From contig NZ_CP071445.1 in NCBI RefSeq assembly GCF_017352195.1, forward strand, positions 744,001 to 808,000: a stretch of DNA of 64,000 nt. Direction: 5' to 3'. The stretch is from Sedimentibacter sp. zth1. Its GTDB lineage: Bacteria; Bacillota; Clostridia; Tissierellales; Sedimentibacteraceae. Position numbers and translations under genes: made by a program. The notes beneath the pieces are model-generated. The model searched no databases. It worked only from the letters and a program-made list of their open reading frames with translations, and was not told the origin of the DNA. Shown piece after piece: positions 9,857 to 19,531 of the stretch (position 1 is the stretch's first letter; each line of letters opens with the position of its first letter).

Positions 9857-10570
9857 TTATACCTCCTTAATAATAGTTCCTATATTTTCGCCATGAATAA
9901 TACGTTCAATATTTTGTGGATCTTCTATACCAAAAACTAGTATTGGTATTTTATTATCCATACATAATGATGTAGCTGTAGAATCCATAATTTTCAACCC
10001 TTTATTAAGTACATCTATGTATGTTAAGTTGTCATATTTTACTGCATCTTTAATTTTCTTAGGGTCTGCAGAATATACACCGTCTACACCGTTTTTTGCA
10101 AGTAATATAATATCAGCATTTATTTCTGCTGCTCTTAGTGCAGCAGTAGTATCCGTTGAAAAATAAGGGTTACCAGTTCCACCTGCAAATATTACTACTT
10201 TTGAAGTTTCTAAATGTTTCACAGCTTTACGTCTTATATATGGTTCTGCAACCTGTTTCATTTCAATTGAAGTTTGTGCAACTGCTACTACACCAATTTT
10301 TTCAAGGTGTGTTTGCAATGCTAAACCATTTATTATAGTACCTAGCATTCCCATATAATCTGATGTTGTTCTATCCATATCTTTTGCGGATGCACCACGC
10401 CAAAAATTACCGCCACCAACTACAATAGCTACTTGAACACCAAGGTCATTAACTGTTTTAACTACTTTTGCTATAGACATAATTGTTTTTTCATCAATTC
10501 CATGTCCTATACCGCCAGATAAAGCTTCACCACTAATCTTTAATAATACTCTATTGTATTTACAGTCCAT
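9857..10570 (-). CDS. pyrH: Uridylate kinase
   Basis: Phosphorylates UMP to UDP; amino acid kinase family. 237 residues. The N-terminal [11 protein letters not shown], the [11 protein letters not shown] loop and the [12 protein letters not shown] region are all family marks. The ATG at 10570 follows AAGGAGGCAAA. It lies between tsf and frr in the standard order, after a hairpin in the tsf-pyrH gap. Confidence 0.97.
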   Translation of the reverse strand: MDCKYNRVLLKISGEALSGGIGHGIDEKTIMSIAKVVKTVNDLGVQVAIVVGGGNFWRGASAKDMDRTTSDYMGMLGTIINGLALQTHLEKIGVVAVAQTSIEMKQVAEPYIRRKAVKHLETSKVVIFAGGTGNPYFSTDTTAALRAAEINADIILLAKNGVDGVYSADPKKIKDAVKYDNLTYIDVLNKGLKIMDSTATSLCMDNKIPILVFGIEDPQNIERIIHGENIGTIIKEV

Positions 10571-10599
10571 TTTGCCTCCTTATTGTTCTTATTTTAACT

Positions 10600-10628
10600 A
10601 ATGGAGAACCAAATAATAGTTCTCCATT
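10600..10628 (-). terminator. Hairpin between tsf and pyrH (attenuator or weak terminator)
   Basis: A perfect 10-bp stem (10600-10609 with 10619-10628) and 9-base loop lie 8 bases past the tsf stop. The sequence after it on the minus strand is TAGTTAAAATAAG, with no long T run, so it may only stabilise the mRNA end or lower pyrH-frr expression relative to tsf. Confidence 0.5.
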
Positions 10629-10636
10629 ATATAATA

Positions 10637-11557
10637 TTACATATTTATTTGTTTAGCAACTTCTTCTGCAAAATTTTCAGATTTTTTTTCTAAGCCTTCG
10701 CCTACTTCAAATCTTTGAACTCCACTAAGTTTAATAGATTTTCCTATTTCTTTACCAACATTTTCGATAAGTTTTTTAACTGTTAAATCACTATCTTTTA
10801 CAAATGGTTGTTCAACTAAGCAAACTTCTTTTAATTCTTTGTTAAGTCTTCCTTCAACCATTTTTTCAACTATAGCTTGAGGTTTTCCTTCATTTAATGC
10901 TTGAGCCATTAATACTTCTCTTTCGTGAGCTAAGTATTCTTGATCCACATCGTCTTTTGTTATATATTTAGGATTCATAGCAGCTACTTGCATTGCTAAA
11001 TCTTTACCTAATACTTCTAACTCTTCTTTGCTAGCTTCTGATTCTAAACCAACGATAACTGAAATTTTACCAGCACCGTGTACGTAACCTACAACTGCAC
11101 CATTTGTTACTTCAACTTTATCAAATCTTCTTAATGTCATATTTTCGCCGATTGTAGCTATTTTAGATGTTAATACTTCTTGTACTGTTTTATCTTCTCC
11201 ATCATATTTAGCATTTTTTAATTCTTCAATGTCCTTATAGTCACCATTAACCAATATTTTAGCTGTTGTGTTTATAAATCCTTTAAAATCTTCATTTTTA
11301 GCAACAAAATCTGTCTCGGAATTTACTTCTACTACAACACCCTTTTTACCGTCTTGACTTATTGCAAAAGCTGTTAAACCTTCAGCAGCAATTCTACCTG
11401 ATTTTTTAGCGGCTTGTGCAAGACCTTTTTCTCTTAAAAAGTCAATTGCTTTTTCCATATCACCGTTTGTTTCTTTTAATGCTTTTTTACAATTCATCAT
11501 ACCAGCATTAGTAGCTTCTCTTAATTCTTTTACCATTGATGCAGTTATATCTGCCAT
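10637..11557 (-). CDS. tsf: Elongation factor Ts
   Basis: Nucleotide exchange factor for EF-Tu. 306 residues. The N-terminal UBA-like segment ends in REATNAGMMNCKKAL, followed by SETDFVAKNEDF and the dimerisation domain with YVHGAGKISVIVGL. The ATG at 11557 follows AAGGAGGAAATTAA. It is downstream of rpsB with a terminator-like hairpin between them, which probably sets their ratio. Confidence 0.97.
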   Translation of the reverse strand: MADITASMVKELREATNAGMMNCKKALKETNGDMEKAIDFLREKGLAQAAKKSGRIAAEGLTAFAISQDGKKGVVVEVNSETDFVAKNEDFKGFINTTAKILVNGDYKDIEELKNAKYDGEDKTVQEVLTSKIATIGENMTLRRFDKVEVTNGAVVGYVHGAGKISVIVGLESEASKEELEVLGKDLAMQVAAMNPKYITKDDVDQEYLAHEREVLMAQALNEGKPQAIVEKMVEGRLNKELKEVCLVEQPFVKDSDLTVKKLIENVGKEIGKSIKLSGVQRFEVGEGLEKKSENFAEEVAKQINM

Positions 11558-11576
11558 TTAATTTCCTCCTTATTTT

Positions 11577-11621
11577 AAAAAAAGTAAGGAAATAAGGAGC
11601 AAACCCTTAATCCTTACTTTT
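11577..11621 (-). terminator. Hairpin with T run between rpsB and tsf
   Basis: An 11-bp outer stem (11580-11590 with 11611-11621), with an inner TAAGG/CCTTA pairing, is followed by seven T on the minus strand. It fits a partial terminator that reduces tsf transcription relative to rpsB, since tsf has no other clear promoter in the short gap. Confidence 0.75.
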
Positions 11622-11644
11622 AGTTAATTTCTTATATTTATTTA

Positions 11645-12397
11645 CTACTCTGCAATTTTTTCTTGTTCTTCTTCAGTAACAACTTTTTCTTCTTCAGTAG
11701 TATCAACTAATTGCTCACCTTGTTTTCCTTCGATTACAGCATCAGCAATTGTTGAAGTTAATAATTTAACGGCTCTGATAGCATCATCATTACCAGGAAT
11801 TACTAAATCAATTTCATCTGGATCACAGTTAGTATCAACTATAGCTACTACTGGAATTCCTAATATATGAGCTTCTTGAACAGCGATTTTTTCTTTTCTA
11901 GGGTCAACTATGTATATAGCTCCAGGAACTTTACCCATATTTTTAATGCCACCTAAGAATTTCTCTAATCTTTCAGCTTGATGTTTTAACTTAATAACTT
12001 CTTTTTTAGTTAAAAGATTGAATGTTCCATCTTCTTCCATCTTTTTCAATTCATTAAGTTTATCAATTCTTTTTTTAATAGTTTTGTAGTTTGTTAACAT
12101 ACCACCTAACCATCTTTGACTTACAAAGTGCATTCCACATCTTAAAGCTTCTGTTTTAATTGACTCTTGAGCTTGCTTTTTAGTTCCAACGAATAAAACT
12201 TCTTCACCATTAGCTACTACATCTTTAATAAAGCGGTATGCTTCATCAACCTTATCACTTGTTTTTTGTAAATCGATAATATAAATTCCGTTTCTTTCTG
12301 TAAAAATATACTCAGCCATTTTAGGGTTCCATCTTCTAGTTTGGTGACCGAAGTGAACACCAGCTTCAAGTAATTTTTTCATGCTTACTATTGCCAT
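11645..12397 (-). CDS. rpsB: 30S ribosomal protein S2
   Basis: 250 residues. It starts [19 protein letters not shown] and has [17 protein letters not shown], the standard S2 opening, and [17 protein letters not shown] further on. The C-terminal tail is rich in Glu, common in Firmicutes. The ATG at 12397 follows AAAGGAGGAAATAAAA. It heads the rpsB-tsf-pyrH-frr unit behind a strong promoter and a leader of about 100 bases. Confidence 0.98.
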   Translation of the reverse strand: MAIVSMKKLLEAGVHFGHQTRRWNPKMAEYIFTERNGIYIIDLQKTSDKVDEAYRFIKDVVANGEEVLFVGTKKQAQESIKTEALRCGMHFVSQRWLGGMLTNYKTIKKRIDKLNELKKMEEDGTFNLLTKKEVIKLKHQAERLEKFLGGIKNMGKVPGAIYIVDPRKEKIAVQEAHILGIPVVAIVDTNCDPDEIDLVIPGNDDAIRAVKLLTSTIADAVIEGKQGEQLVDTTEEEKVVTEEEQEKIAE

Positions 12398-12499
12398 TTT
12401 TTATTTCCTCCTTTTGTTTTTCATCCAGCATCGTCATACTTTACTCAAGACTCATATATATGAGCACAACTCTCGCAAATCGGACACTGTGCATAGTAC
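12398..12499 (-). promoter_or_regulatory. 5' leader of rpsB
   Basis: About 100 untranslated bases separate the promoter from the rpsB start. The leader is richer in G and C than its flanks and holds a CTCATATATATGAG stem near 12451-12465. Leader control of rpsB by S2 is known in other bacteria, so autoregulation is plausible, but I cannot match a specific RNA family by eye. Confidence 0.5.
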
Positions 12500-12505
12500 C
12501 TTGGT

Positions 12506-12534
12506 ATTATAACATACTAAATTTTTCATAGCAA
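12506..12534 (-). promoter_or_regulatory. Sigma-A promoter for rpsB-tsf-pyrH-frr
   Basis: -35 TTGCTA (12529-12534), 17-base spacer, -10 TATAAT (12506-12511) with an extended TGT before the -10. The match is close to consensus, as expected for ribosomal protein genes. The remaining gap toward topA (12535-12674) is AT-rich and shows no clear terminator. Confidence 0.8.
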
Positions 12535-12674
12535 GATTTTTTTTAAAAATAATGTAAATTAATTATTAAAAACATTAAACATATCAATAACACTATATCT
12601 ATTTCAAGTATTACCATATATATCTAATTTATTCATATTAAATATTTTTAAAATATACTATGGTATTTTATCAT

Positions 12675-14861
12675 TTATTTAGATTTTTCACATTTCAAGC
12701 ATATAATTTCATTGTTCTTCTTAACTTTCATATTGCCGCATACATCACATATTTCATTTGTTGGCTCATACCAAGAAATATAATCACAATCTGGATAACC
12801 ACTGCATCCAAAAAATCTTCTACCTTTTTTTGTGTATTTAACAACTAAATCTTTACCGCATCTTGGACATTTAACATCTATCTTTTGTAAAATTTGTTTA
12901 GTATTTTTACATGATGGGTAGTTTGAACATGCTAAGAACTCACCAAATCGCCCTTTTCTTTTTAGCATTTTTGCTCCACATAGCTCACATACTATATCAG
13001 TTTCTTCAGCAACGTCATTATGATTAATTGGTTTAGTGTTTTTACATTCCGGATAATTTGGGCAAGCTAGGAATTTTCCAAATCTGCCTTTTTTAACAAC
13101 CATAAATTCACCACATTTTTCACATTTTTCTGTACTTACTTCATCCTTTATTTCTACTTTTTCAATTTCCTTATCTGCTACATCCATTGAAACTATAAAT
13201 TCATCATAGAAATCACTTATTATTTTACGCCATTCCACTTTCCCATTAGCTACCAAATCTAGTTTGTTTTCAAGCTCTGCAGTAAATTTATCGTTAATTA
13301 TATTATTAAAATACTTAACAACCATTTCATCTACTAAAATTCCCATTTCAGTTGGCATAAGATATTTATTTTCTTTTACTACATATTCTCTGTTTGTTAT
13401 AGTTATGATTGTAGGGGCATAGGTACTTGGTCTTCCAATTCCTAAAACCTCCATAATTTTAATTAAGGATGCTTCTGTATATCTCGCTGGTGGATTGGTA
13501 TAATGCTTTTCAGGTAGAACGTTATTGATTTTTATTTCATCACCTTCATTTATATTAGGCAATGTTACATCCTTTGTACCATCACTATAAGTATATATCA
13601 TTTTAAATCCATCAAAGTTCATGATACTTCCACTTGCTTTGTAGATGTTATCGTTGCTATTAAAAGTTATAGTTGTAACATCGTATTCAGCTTCAGTCAT
13701 TTGTGATGCAACAAACCTTCTCCATATTAAGTTATACAACTTAAATTGTTCTGGAGATAATGAATCTTTTATATTATTAGGACTTCTCATAATAGAAGTC
13801 GGTCTAATTGCTTCGTGTGCATCTTGTGCTTCTACTTTGTTTTTTTTACTAAAAGTATTATGCTTATAATATTTATCACCATAATTAGAAGTAATATATT
13901 CTTTTACATTTTCTTGAGCTTCATTTGAAATTCTATATGAGTCAGTTCTTATGTAAGTTACTAAACCTACACTACCTTCACCTTTTAAAGTAATACCTTC
14001 ATATAACTGCTGAGCCACTCTCATAGTTTTTTTAGAAGAAAAATTAAGCTTTTTATTAGCTTCTTGCTGCAAACTACTTGTAGTAAATGGTGCATAAGGC
14101 TTTTTAAGTGTTCTTTTTTTATCTACTTTATATACTTTTAAAACCTCTTTATCAGTTGTACTTATAACAGCATTAGTCTCTTCTTCGTTGTTTAATTTAG
14201 ATTTGATTATTTTACCATTTTCTTGTATTTTCCCATAATATTTAGCTAAAATCTTTTTCCTTTTTTCTATTAATTCTATATCTAATGTCCAATATTCTTC
14301 AGAAACAAAGTCACTTATTTCTCTTTCTTTATCACAAATAAGTTTTAATGCAACAGACTGTACACGACCAGCACTAAGCCCTTTTTCTATTTTTCTCCAC
14401 AATAATGGACTAATATTATATCCAACTAATCTATCTAAAACACGTCGAGCCTGTTGTGCATCGACAATATCTGTATTGATTTTTCGAGGATTTTTAACTG
14501 CTTTTTTTATAGCATCTTTAGTAATCTCATTAAACTCTATCCTAATTGCACTATCTGCATCTAATTTTAAAATATTTGCTAAATGCCATGATATTGCTTC
14601 TCCCTCACGGTCAGGGTCAGTTGCCAGTAATACTTTTTTAGCCTTTTTTGCTTCCTTTTTTAATTCTTTAATTACATCACCTTTGCCTCTTATAGTAATA
14701 TAGTTAGGTTCAAAATTGTTTTCTATATCAATTCCAAGTTTTGATTTTGGAAGGTCTCTAACATGCCCAACAGACGCTTTTACTGTATAAGTGCTACCTA
14801 AAAATTTCCCTATAGTTTTAGCTTTTGCTGGTGATTCAACAATTACTAATTTTTTTTCCAT
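12675..14861 (-). CDS. topA: DNA topoisomerase I
   Basis: Type IA topoisomerase that removes negative supercoils. 728 residues. The TOPRIM domain opens with KLVIVESPAKAKTIGKFLG and has DPDREGEAISWHL; the catalytic Tyr lies in TYIRTDSYR (about residue 304). The C-terminus has three zinc ribbons with GRFGKFLACPNYPEC-like repeats and a fourth CDVCG...CLKC pair at the very end. The ATG at 14861 follows GGAGATAATT. It is downstream of dprA, the normal Firmicutes order. Confidence 0.97.
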   Translation of the reverse strand: MEKKLVIVESPAKAKTIGKFLGSTYTVKASVGHVRDLPKSKLGIDIENNFEPNYITIRGKGDVIKELKKEAKKAKKVLLATDPDREGEAISWHLANILKLDADSAIRIEFNEITKDAIKKAVKNPRKINTDIVDAQQARRVLDRLVGYNISPLLWRKIEKGLSAGRVQSVALKLICDKEREISDFVSEEYWTLDIELIEKRKKILAKYYGKIQENGKIIKSKLNNEEETNAVISTTDKEVLKVYKVDKKRTLKKPYAPFTTSSLQQEANKKLNFSSKKTMRVAQQLYEGITLKGEGSVGLVTYIRTDSYRISNEAQENVKEYITSNYGDKYYKHNTFSKKNKVEAQDAHEAIRPTSIMRSPNNIKDSLSPEQFKLYNLIWRRFVASQMTEAEYDVTTITFNSNDNIYKASGSIMNFDGFKMIYTYSDGTKDVTLPNINEGDEIKINNVLPEKHYTNPPARYTEASLIKIMEVLGIGRPSTYAPTIITITNREYVVKENKYLMPTEMGILVDEMVVKYFNNIINDKFTAELENKLDLVANGKVEWRKIISDFYDEFIVSMDVADKEIEKVEIKDEVSTEKCEKCGEFMVVKKGRFGKFLACPNYPECKNTKPINHNDVAEETDIVCELCGAKMLKRKGRFGEFLACSNYPSCKNTKQILQKIDVKCPRCGKDLVVKYTKKGRRFFGCSGYPDCDYISWYEPTNEICDVCGNMKVKKNNEIICLKCEKSK

Positions 14862-14903
14862 AATTATCTCCTATTCTGCATATTATGTATACACTATATT
14901 TAA

Positions 14904-16025
14904 TTAATTTGCAAGCATAAATTTTTTAGAACTTGTTTGAACTACTATATCTTTCATTTCTAAAATGGTTAAATTACTTAATATTTCGCTTGTAGGATTG
15001 TTAATATTGCAACAAAAACTATCAATATCCATTGAACCTTTTTCCAACAAGGCTATAATTTGCTTTTCTACTTCATTTAGGCTATTATAATCTATACTTC
15101 GTATTGCTTTATCTCTATTTATATCTCTTAACTCTCTTATTTCTTCAATTATATCTTCAACGCTCATAACTAATTTTGCTCCATCTTTTATAAGTTTATT
15201 AGTTCCAACGCTAAATATACTATTTATGTTACCGGGAACAGCAAATACATCTTTTCCTTGTTCTGCAGCATGTGTTGCTGTTATGAGTGTTCCACTTCTA
15301 TCTTGTGCTTCGATAACCAAAATTCCACTGCTTAGCCCGCTAATAATTCTATTCCTATTTGGGAAATTAGCTGCAATTGGTTCTCTGTCAAATGGATATT
15401 CTGTTACTATGAGACTTCCTTTCGCCTCAATTTCTTCATATAATTCTCTATTTTTCAGTGGATATACGATATTTATACCACTACCAATTACTCCAATTGT
15501 TTTTCCATTATTTTTTAATGTAGATTTATGTGATATAGTATCAATTCCGTACGCAAGTCCACTTATTATTGTCACTCCTAAATTACTTAACTCTTTTGAA
15601 AATTTATTAGCACACCATTTTCCATATTCAGTTGCTTTTCTTGAACCAACAATTGCTATTGATAAATTATTAAGGCACCTTATATCACCTTTGCAATACA
15701 ATATGCTTGGTGGATTTATAATATTAGTTAGTTTTATAGGATATTCCTCATCAAGTAATGTTATTATACTAACTTTTTCATTATTTAATCTTTCAATAAG
15801 TTTTTCTTTATAATTTACTTTCTTTTTCATTAGTTCTTCTAGTATATTACTTCTCAGAAATTTTAAATTATTTTTTTCTTCAAATAAATTATCCCAAATG
15901 TTGATTGGAGTTTCAAAATATTCTAATAATTTTTCAATTGTTTTAGTTGATATTCCGTTTTGTGAGTTTAACCATGAAATAACCAATTTATTATCATTTA
16001 TATCTTCATAAGCTTCAAAACTCAT
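14904..16025 (-). CDS. dprA: DNA processing protein DprA/Smf
   Basis: Loads RecA on incoming single-stranded DNA during transformation. 373 residues. The Rossmann-like core shows IAIVGSRKATEYGKW, VTIISGLAYGIDTISHK and GSGINIVYPLKN; a winged-helix-like C-terminal domain follows. An upstream TTG at 16037 is in frame but is part of the TTGGAGG ribosome site, so ATG at 16025 is used. It lies 2 bases after yifB and ahead of topA. Confidence 0.94.
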   Translation of the reverse strand: MSFEAYEDINDNKLVISWLNSQNGISTKTIEKLLEYFETPINIWDNLFEEKNNLKFLRSNILEELMKKKVNYKEKLIERLNNEKVSIITLLDEEYPIKLTNIINPPSILYCKGDIRCLNNLSIAIVGSRKATEYGKWCANKFSKELSNLGVTIISGLAYGIDTISHKSTLKNNGKTIGVIGSGINIVYPLKNRELYEEIEAKGSLIVTEYPFDREPIAANFPNRNRIISGLSSGILVIEAQDRSGTLITATHAAEQGKDVFAVPGNINSIFSVGTNKLIKDGAKLVMSVEDIIEEIRELRDINRDKAIRSIDYNSLNEVEKQIIALLEKGSMDIDSFCCNINNPTSEILSNLTILEMKDIVVQTSSKKFMLAN

Positions 16026-16027
16026 TA

Positions 16028-17554
16028 TTACCTCCAATATTTTCTATCAAGTGTTCTGTATTGTATCGCTTCTGCAATATGTGTTTGGTTAATATTGTCC
16101 ATTCCTTCCAAATCTGCAATAGTTCTTGATACCTTTAGAATTTTATTGTATGCTCTTGCACTTAAACCTAAAGTTTCAAATGCGTTTTTTAACAATTCTT
16201 CTGATGTACTATCAATTTTGCAATATTTTGTCACTTGTCTTGATGATAATTCCGAGTTAGTGAAAATTTTTAACGATTTATATCTTTTGGATTGAATATT
16301 TCTAGCTTTTATAACTCTTGTTTTAATTTGCTCTGATGTTTCTTCTATTGATTTATTGTTTAAATCATCATAATATACAGGTGTTACCTCTATTTGTATA
16401 TCCATACGATCTAGAAGCGGTCCTGAAATTTTTCCTAAATAGTTATTTATTTGTGCTTGCGTACATGTGCACTCATGTACAGGATCACCTAAAAAACCAC
16501 ATGGACATGGGTTCATGCTAGAAATTAACATAAACTTTGCTGGATAAGTATATGAACCATTTGCTCTTGAAATTGATATTGTGCCATCTTCCATTGGTTG
16601 TCTTAATACTTCTAGAACACTTTTTGGAAATTCAGGCATTTCATCTAGAAATAAAACACCATAGTGAGATAATGAAACTTCCCCTGGACCAGCCATCTTG
16701 CCTCCTCCAGCTAAAGCTGCTCTTGAAATTGTATGATGAGGACTTCTAAATGGTCTTTTTGTTATTAATCCACTTTCATTAAGTCCACCTGATATGCTAT
16801 AAATTTTAGTTACTTCAAGTGATTCTTCAAATGACAAGTCTGGTAAAATTGTAGGGATTCTTTTTGCAATCATTGTTTTACCTGAACCTGGAGGGCCTAA
16901 CATAAGTAGATTATGACCACCCGCTGCTGATATTTCAACAGCTCTTTTTAGTGCAGCTTGTCCTTTAATTTCTGAAAAATCTATTTCGTATTTGAAATTT
17001 GATGATGAATTGTTATATGTAGATATGTACGGTTTTATTTCAATTTCATTATTGAAATACTTTACTAATTCTTTCAAATTGTCTATTGGTATTATGTCGA
17101 TATTGTCGATTACTCCACATTCTTCTTTGTTTTCAATAGGTATAATAACTTTTTTTACATTATTATTTCTCATGCTTATAACAAGAGGTAATGCTCCATC
17201 AATTTTCGTAATCTTTCCATCTAATGATAATTCTCCTATGAAGCAAGTATTCTCATCTACAATATTTTCTATAACTTTACTTGCTATTAAAATTCCAACT
17301 GCAATGGGTAAATCAATTTGACTACCCTCTTTTCTTATATTTGCTGGTGCAAGATTGATAGTTATTTTACTAACAGGAAATTTAAAATTACTGTTTTTTA
17401 TAGATGACCTAACTCTTTCTTTTGATTCTTTTATAGATGTGTCGGCTAATCCTACTATATTAAATGAAGGCAATCCACTTGATAGGTCTGTTTCTACGTC
17501 TATTAAACATCCATTTAATCCATGCAATACACATGTTTTTACTTTTGATAACAT
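16028..17554 (-). CDS. YifB/ComM-family Mg-chelatase-like AAA+ ATPase
   Basis: 508 residues. A Lon-protease-like N-terminal domain is followed by an AAA+ module with LMLGPPGSGKTMIAKRI (Walker A) and GVLFLDEMPEF (Walker B), and a C-terminal Mg-chelatase domain. ComM of this family is a branch-migration helicase in natural transformation, which fits its place before dprA. The ATG at 17554 (MLSKVKTCVLHG) follows GGAGG by 5 bases; the longer frame to 17596 has no ribosome site. Confidence 0.92.
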   Translation of the reverse strand: MLSKVKTCVLHGLNGCLIDVETDLSSGLPSFNIVGLADTSIKESKERVRSSIKNSNFKFPVSKITINLAPANIRKEGSQIDLPIAVGILIASKVIENIVDENTCFIGELSLDGKITKIDGALPLVISMRNNNVKKVIIPIENKEECGVIDNIDIIPIDNLKELVKYFNNEIEIKPYISTYNNSSSNFKYEIDFSEIKGQAALKRAVEISAAGGHNLLMLGPPGSGKTMIAKRIPTILPDLSFEESLEVTKIYSISGGLNESGLITKRPFRSPHHTISRAALAGGGKMAGPGEVSLSHYGVLFLDEMPEFPKSVLEVLRQPMEDGTISISRANGSYTYPAKFMLISSMNPCPCGFLGDPVHECTCTQAQINNYLGKISGPLLDRMDIQIEVTPVYYDDLNNKSIEETSEQIKTRVIKARNIQSKRYKSLKIFTNSELSSRQVTKYCKIDSTSEELLKNAFETLGLSARAYNKILKVSRTIADLEGMDNINQTHIAEAIQYRTLDRKYWR

Positions 17555-17599
17555 AGCAACCTCCAACGGTACAATAATCCAAATAACGTTTTTCACTGT

Positions 17600-17627
17600 A
17601 TTATATATTATTTATTTATATATTTCA
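17600..17627 (-). promoter_or_regulatory. Promoter for yifB-dprA-topA
   Basis: -35 TTGAAA (17622-17627), 16-base spacer, -10 TATAAT (17600-17605), about 45 bases before the yifB start. It is the only close match to the sigma-A consensus in this gap. Confidence 0.7.
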
Positions 17628-17736
17628 ATAGATATGAATAAATAATTGGAATTATTTTACACAAATCTTATTTAATACTTAATTTATTAGTGTTTGAGTT
17701 ATTTATTTCAGTATTATAGGAAATATCGTCAATAAA

Positions 17737-17778
17737 AAACCTTCATCATCTTCTTTATTTTCCCAACAATGGAGGTTT
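17737..17778 (-). terminator. Terminator after the 17.8-18.4 kb gene
   Basis: Arms at 17737-17746 and 17769-17778 pair with one mismatch around a loop of about 22 bases, followed by six T on the minus strand. It lies about 50 bases past the stop at 17832. Confidence 0.65.
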
Positions 17779-17831
17779 ACATAATATTTTCTGTACTACC
17801 GAAGTTTTAGTTCAATTATGTTATTGAATAA

Positions 17832-18407
17832 TTAGTTTGGAATCTGTTGTAAACTAGATGAAATAAGTCCTCTTCCCATATAATTTGCCATTAAAAAATT
17901 AATATTTTCAACCATATCAAATAGTTCCATTTCTACTTCATCATTTTCGTCTACTACTGCCTTAATTTCATCTGTTTTTATTTTAATATATTGATATAGA
18001 AAATATTTCCATTGATCTTCATCCCAATATATATTGATCCTTGCTAGAAATGATGATAGTTCATCTGCGTCTTGGTACCATTTAATTATTCTTGAATTTG
18101 TTAACACCTTATCACCAAACTTCATAGCTTCTATTACTCCCATTGTAGATTTAATAAAATCTGAAAATAAATTATATACATTTTGTGCAATTTCAGTACC
18201 ATAAAATATACTAAATATATTATAAGCTTCAGATGGTAAATCAAGTAAATTATTAGTAACTGCTTTTAGATTTCGTGTATCATAAATTGAGGCTCTTATA
18301 TATTCCCTTACCAAAATTGCAAGTTTAAACCACATTTTCTGAACAGCAATTATTATATTCATTTGATCATAGGTAAGATATTTCTCACTCTGCAGTTTTT
18401 CTTCCAT
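17832..18407 (-). CDS. Conserved protein of unknown function (family often mislabelled acetylglutamate kinase)
   Basis: 191 residues, helical, no signal peptide or membrane span. The pattern WYQDADELSSFLARINIYW and the MANYMGRGL end match a Clostridia/Bacilli family that I recall being mislabelled acetylglutamate kinase; no kinase motif is visible here. ATG at 18407 follows GGAGGG by 7 bases; the ATG at 18422 lies in the ribosome site. It is flanked by a terminator and by yraN. Function unknown to me. Confidence 0.7.
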   Translation of the reverse strand: MEEKLQSEKYLTYDQMNIIIAVQKMWFKLAILVREYIRASIYDTRNLKAVTNNLLDLPSEAYNIFSIFYGTEIAQNVYNLFSDFIKSTMGVIEAMKFGDKVLTNSRIIKWYQDADELSSFLARINIYWDEDQWKYFLYQYIKIKTDEIKAVVDENDEVEMELFDMVENINFLMANYMGRGLISSSLQQIPN

Positions 18408-18502
18408 TACAAAACCCTCCATATACTATTTATATCTCAATATATGTTATAGTAATGCTAAATGGAACTATGAAGGTGTGAAATATCAAAATAAAAAAAA
18501 TA

Positions 18503-18853
18503 TTATACTTCAAACACATTTTCTAAATGATTTATTGTTTTTCTATCATATATAATTTCAATAACATCAAATCTACAGTTTACATTATCGTATTGTTTTT
18601 TCAATAAAAAATACTTTGCTGTACTAATAATTTTTCTTATTTTAGCTTGGGTAACGTATTCCCTTGGATAACCAAAATCGGTATTTTTTCTTGCTTTAAC
18701 TTCTACAAATATTAATACATTATCTTTTAATGCTATTATGTCTATTTCCCCAAATCTGCACATAAAGTTTACTTCTAAAATAACATATCCATGTGCCTTT
18801 AGATATTTTTGTGCAACAATTTCAAATTGATACCCCTTATTTTCCTTATACAT
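18503..18853 (-). CDS. YraN/UPF0102 endonuclease-like protein
   Basis: 116 residues. The pattern GYQFEIVAQKYLKAHGY, FGEIDIIALKDNVLIFVEVKAR is the restriction-endonuclease-like fold of UPF0102, with the D and ExK residues of the active site present. The family often sits next to rnhB, as here (45-base gap). Its cellular role is not settled. Confidence 0.9.
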   Translation of the reverse strand: MYKENKGYQFEIVAQKYLKAHGYVILEVNFMCRFGEIDIIALKDNVLIFVEVKARKNTDFGYPREYVTQAKIRKIISTAKYFLLKKQYDNVNCRFDVIEIIYDRKTINHLENVFEV

Positions 18854-18898
18854 ATTAACCCTTCTTTACATCCAATGCTTGTACTATTAGTTTTTTTA

Positions 18899-19531
18899 TT
18901 AAAACAATGTTATTTGTTCATTTTTGTCTAATATTTTTTTAAGAAAAGTTCTTCTGTGTATTTGTATAGGACCATATTTAAGCAATGCTTGAATGTGATC
19001 CTTTGTTCCATAACCTTTGTTGCTTTTAAAATTGTATTCTGGATAGATTTTATCTAACTCTACCATTTGTCTATCTCTTGTAACTTTTGCTATAATAGAT
19101 GCTGCTGCAATGCCGTGACAAGTTGCATCACCTTTTATTACATTTGTTTGAGGAATAGAAGTATCAAGTTTTTCAGCATCTATCAACAAATGGTTAGGTA
19201 CAAGTTTTTGTCCATCATTGGTTTTTAAATTATCAACAGCCTGTAGCATTGCCATTTTAGTTGCATTTTTAATATTTATTTCATCAATTATATCATAACT
19301 GATTTCACCTATTCCAACAGCTATACATTGTGCAAGTATTTCATCGTAAAGCTTATCTCTTTTTTTAGGTGTTAATTTTTTAGAATCATTAACACCTTCA
19401 ATTAATAAACCTTTTGGCATAACTATTGCGCAAGTTACAACACTGCCCGCTAAACACCCTCTACCTACTTCATCAATACAAGCTATATGCTCATAGCCTT
19501 CAACATGTAGCTTATTTTCTATTTTTAGCAT
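18899..19531 (-). CDS. rnhB: Ribonuclease HII
   Basis: Removes ribonucleotides from RNA-DNA hybrids. 210 residues. IACIDEVGRGCLAGSVV carries the first catalytic D and E; HLLIDAEKL and ASIIAKVTRDRQM follow. The ATG at 19531 lies inside the end of rbgA (20-base overlap), with AGAGG as ribosome site, so the two are translationally coupled. rbgA-rnhB is a common Firmicutes pair. Confidence 0.96.
   Translation of the reverse strand: MLKIENKLHVEGYEHIACIDEVGRGCLAGSVVTCAIVMPKGLLIEGVNDSKKLTPKKRDKLYDEILAQCIAVGIGEISYDIIDEINIKNATKMAMLQAVDNLKTNDGQKLVPNHLLIDAEKLDTSIPQTNVIKGDATCHGIAAASIIAKVTRDRQMVELDKIYPEYNFKSNKGYGTKDHIQALLKYGPIQIHRRTFLKKILDKNEQITLF

Noticed and set aside
15226-15813. 195-codon plus-strand ORF
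   Set aside because: It is antisense to dprA, has no ribosome site, and reads as low-complexity hydrophobic sequence from the reverse of a clear gene.
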